From Clavelina lepadiformis (taxonomy: Eukaryota > Chordata > Ascidiacea > Aplousobranchia > Clavelinidae), in contig NC_135240.1 in assembly GCF_947623445.1 (NCBI RefSeq), forward strand, positions 10,788,001-10,852,000: 64,000 nt of DNA. The letters are read 5' to 3'. Position 1 is the stretch's first letter; each line of letters begins with the position of its first letter. Shown piece by piece: positions 62,501-64,000 of this stretch. The translations under genes and the position numbers were made by a program. The notes below the pieces were generated by a model that searched no databases, was not told the origin of the DNA, and saw nothing but the letters and a program-made list of their open reading frames with translations.

Positions 62501-63152
62501 CTTGCTGAGGTTGAGCGTTTTGATAAGCGTTTTTGTTGATCCACTCATATGGTCTGCGTTGAATGGACATGGTTGCAGGGTGCATGGTGGACAAGTGAAG
62601 ACCGACTGAAGAGTGAACTTCCGACGGGTTTCCAAAGCACTCGATTCCGGTCAGTGTTGCCGCAGACGCCCCAGGACTTCCAGAGCCGCTCATCAAAGGC
62701 GTTTGGGGTAAGGAACTAGACATTGGGTAGCTTGCAGGGCCGTGCGGTGCAGAGTGTGGGTGAGGGAAATGCGGTCCCATAGTCTCCCATCCGCTGCCAC
62801 TGAGTACAGGTGGGAAACCGGTATTGGGATACAGGGCCGAGGTGCCCCAGCTACCTTGCGACGAAGTCGGTTCATTCTGTGAACTCAGATTGGAAACGTG
62901 AAAAGATGACGAATAGTCATGGGCGAGATTCGAACCCGGATACGTCGTGTCCACAGATGAACTCGAGGTGGGTTGCATTCCGTAACCGGCGGGGACATCT
63001 CCGGATGTGGTCTCCAACTTAGTGGAGTAACTGGGCTGAAAGAATCCACTCGCAGAGTGTGGATTGACGTCGGAATGCAAATTTCTGTACATTGTAGCTG
63101 TAGTTGGTGAACCTATGTTTGATACCTTTTGGTCAATTGCATAACATAACAT
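59502..63152 (-). CDS. Cdx: Cdx (caudal) ParaHox homeobox transcription factor
   Basis: Two exons on the minus strand, 63152-62501 and 60154-59502, joined in phase 1, give 434 residues. The N-terminus [11 protein letters not shown] resembles the MYVSYLL-DKDVS start of vertebrate Cdx proteins. A long Ser/Pro/Gly-rich activation region follows. The hexapeptide-type motif RRPYEWINK (PYEW about 201-204), used for PBC-class cofactor contact, lies just before the intron. The homeodomain (about 219-281) begins [20 protein letters not shown] and has the recognition helix [17 protein letters not shown], all diagnostic of Cdx. An acidic linker and a C-terminal tail with His-rich phrases follow. Cdx patterns the posterior axis and gut. 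It binds TTTAT-type sites. At 434 residues it is longer than most vertebrate Cdx proteins, mainly through low-complexity sequence. Confidence 0.96.
60155..62500 (-). promoter_or_regulatory. Cdx intron, candidate regulatory region
   Basis: A single 2.35-kb intron, large for this genome. It includes an (ATT)n run near 61480 and several TGACGTC/GACGTC motifs near 62035 and 62140-62175. No exon is seen. Regulatory function is inferred from size and gene class only. Confidence 0.3.
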
Positions 63153-64000
63153 GATGGAAAAGCATTTACTGCATGCAGTTCTGGCTCATCGAAGACCATC
63201 CAAGCGGAGGGTGAGAAAAAATTAAGTTTTAAGTGCCCTAACAGTTATCTTAATTGAGCATTGTATGAAATAATTTGAACCGGCGTAAAGCCATAAAGCC
63301 TGTTACCTGAAAAGGCAGCGGTTAATGTCAGTTAGAAAAAATGGAGGGAGGCTTATACTTTGGGTACTATACCTATACTATTGCATATATCTGCGCGTGT
63401 GAAAAACATACAATATCCTTTATTACAAGATCAATGCAATTGTTCCTATATCTTTACTTTACTATGTGATATACATATATATGCGACCTACGTATGTACA
63501 CAGTACGAGATGACTTTTTAGTATAGAATGACTTGCGTTCCTTGTATAATATAATTCTACAAGTATACTACTAAAAGCATACCATACAATTGGTTAATCT
63601 TAGTGATATGCCGCTACCTTCTGCTGATAACTGCCACTACACTGAATGTTTCCACGTCTGCAACTTTAATCGTTATTTTTTTGTTGAAGGGAGAAGAACC
63701 TTTTTACACGATTTCAATTTGCTATACTGTACTTGTCAGCAACCCAACCGGCTTAACCCCTTACGACTGTAACGCTTTGGGTGACTATCGTTCTTCCACA
63801 CCTCCACCCCCAATCAACGCACGTCGTTTTGCTCATTTTCCCAGGTACACCAGGCAAAATAAATCACCTTTAAATGACCTTACTCATTGCGCTACTTTCG
63901 AATTGCGACCGAACGCATATCACTTAGATGCAGCCGACATTACACGACACCCCACGTACCGACCGGCCATTTTCTCTCATTGTAATTAACTGCTGGTCGG
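63153..64000. other. Upstream flank of Cdx
   Basis: Presumed promoter-proximal DNA of Cdx on the minus strand. Open frames at 63590-63772 and 63603-63989 have no domain. Nothing else recognised. Confidence 0.35.

Noticed and set aside
63603..63989. 128-residue frame at the right edge
   Set aside because: No recognisable domain and no codon or splice evidence; probably chance in the Cdx upstream flank.

Overview
The window looks like nuclear DNA of a tunicate, most likely an ascidian of the Ciona type. It is AT-rich, its genes are split by many short GT-AG introns, and its proteins resemble vertebrate genes (WDR17, YIPF6, Cdx, BAAT/ACOT, neuralized-type RING). The space between genes is crowded with short non-autonomous DNA transposons. 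The species call is an inference from gene content and style. All gene models were built by reading exons by eye and requiring reading phase to be kept across every splice junction.

Layout. 75-1687: a terminal-inverted-repeat element carrying a broken, multi-copy-type gene. 2049-4868 (+): a Lys/Ser-rich disordered protein in two exons. 7399-11263 (-): YIPF6, six exons. 11704-14300: a hAT-type MITE and a large fold-back element made of two opposed minisatellite arrays. 14309-15329 (+): a small secreted copper-only SOD-like protein, four exons. 19475-40481 (+): WDR17, 26 exons and 1289 residues; its 10.4-kb intron 10 holds a complete opposite-strand gene (24533-28942) for a CUB-MAM-LDLa-LDLa-mucin surface protein, plus two hAT elements. 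44746-46747 (+): an NHR-RING (neuralized-type) ubiquitin ligase, five exons. 49330-51851 (-): a peroxisomal BAAT/ACOT-family enzyme, five exons. 57753-58424 (+): a second, small RING protein. 59502-63152 (-): the Cdx homeobox gene, two exons.

The genes are functionally unrelated and show no operon arrangement. Neither of the other ParaHox genes lies beside Cdx in the sequence shown. Transposon traffic is the dominant structural theme: I can place eight hAT-like insertions, six of them with perfect 8-bp target-site duplications (one family is present twice), a fold-back element, a TIR element flanked by TAA, a pogo/Tigger-like end and two tRNA-derived SINE copies.

Most notable: the SOD-like protein keeps all copper ligands and the active-site Arg but has lost the zinc site and the electrostatic loop; the BAAT/ACOT enzyme has a Cys nucleophile and a C-terminal SKL; the complete CUB-MAM-LDLa gene is nested inside WDR17; and the fold-back element has an unusual architecture.
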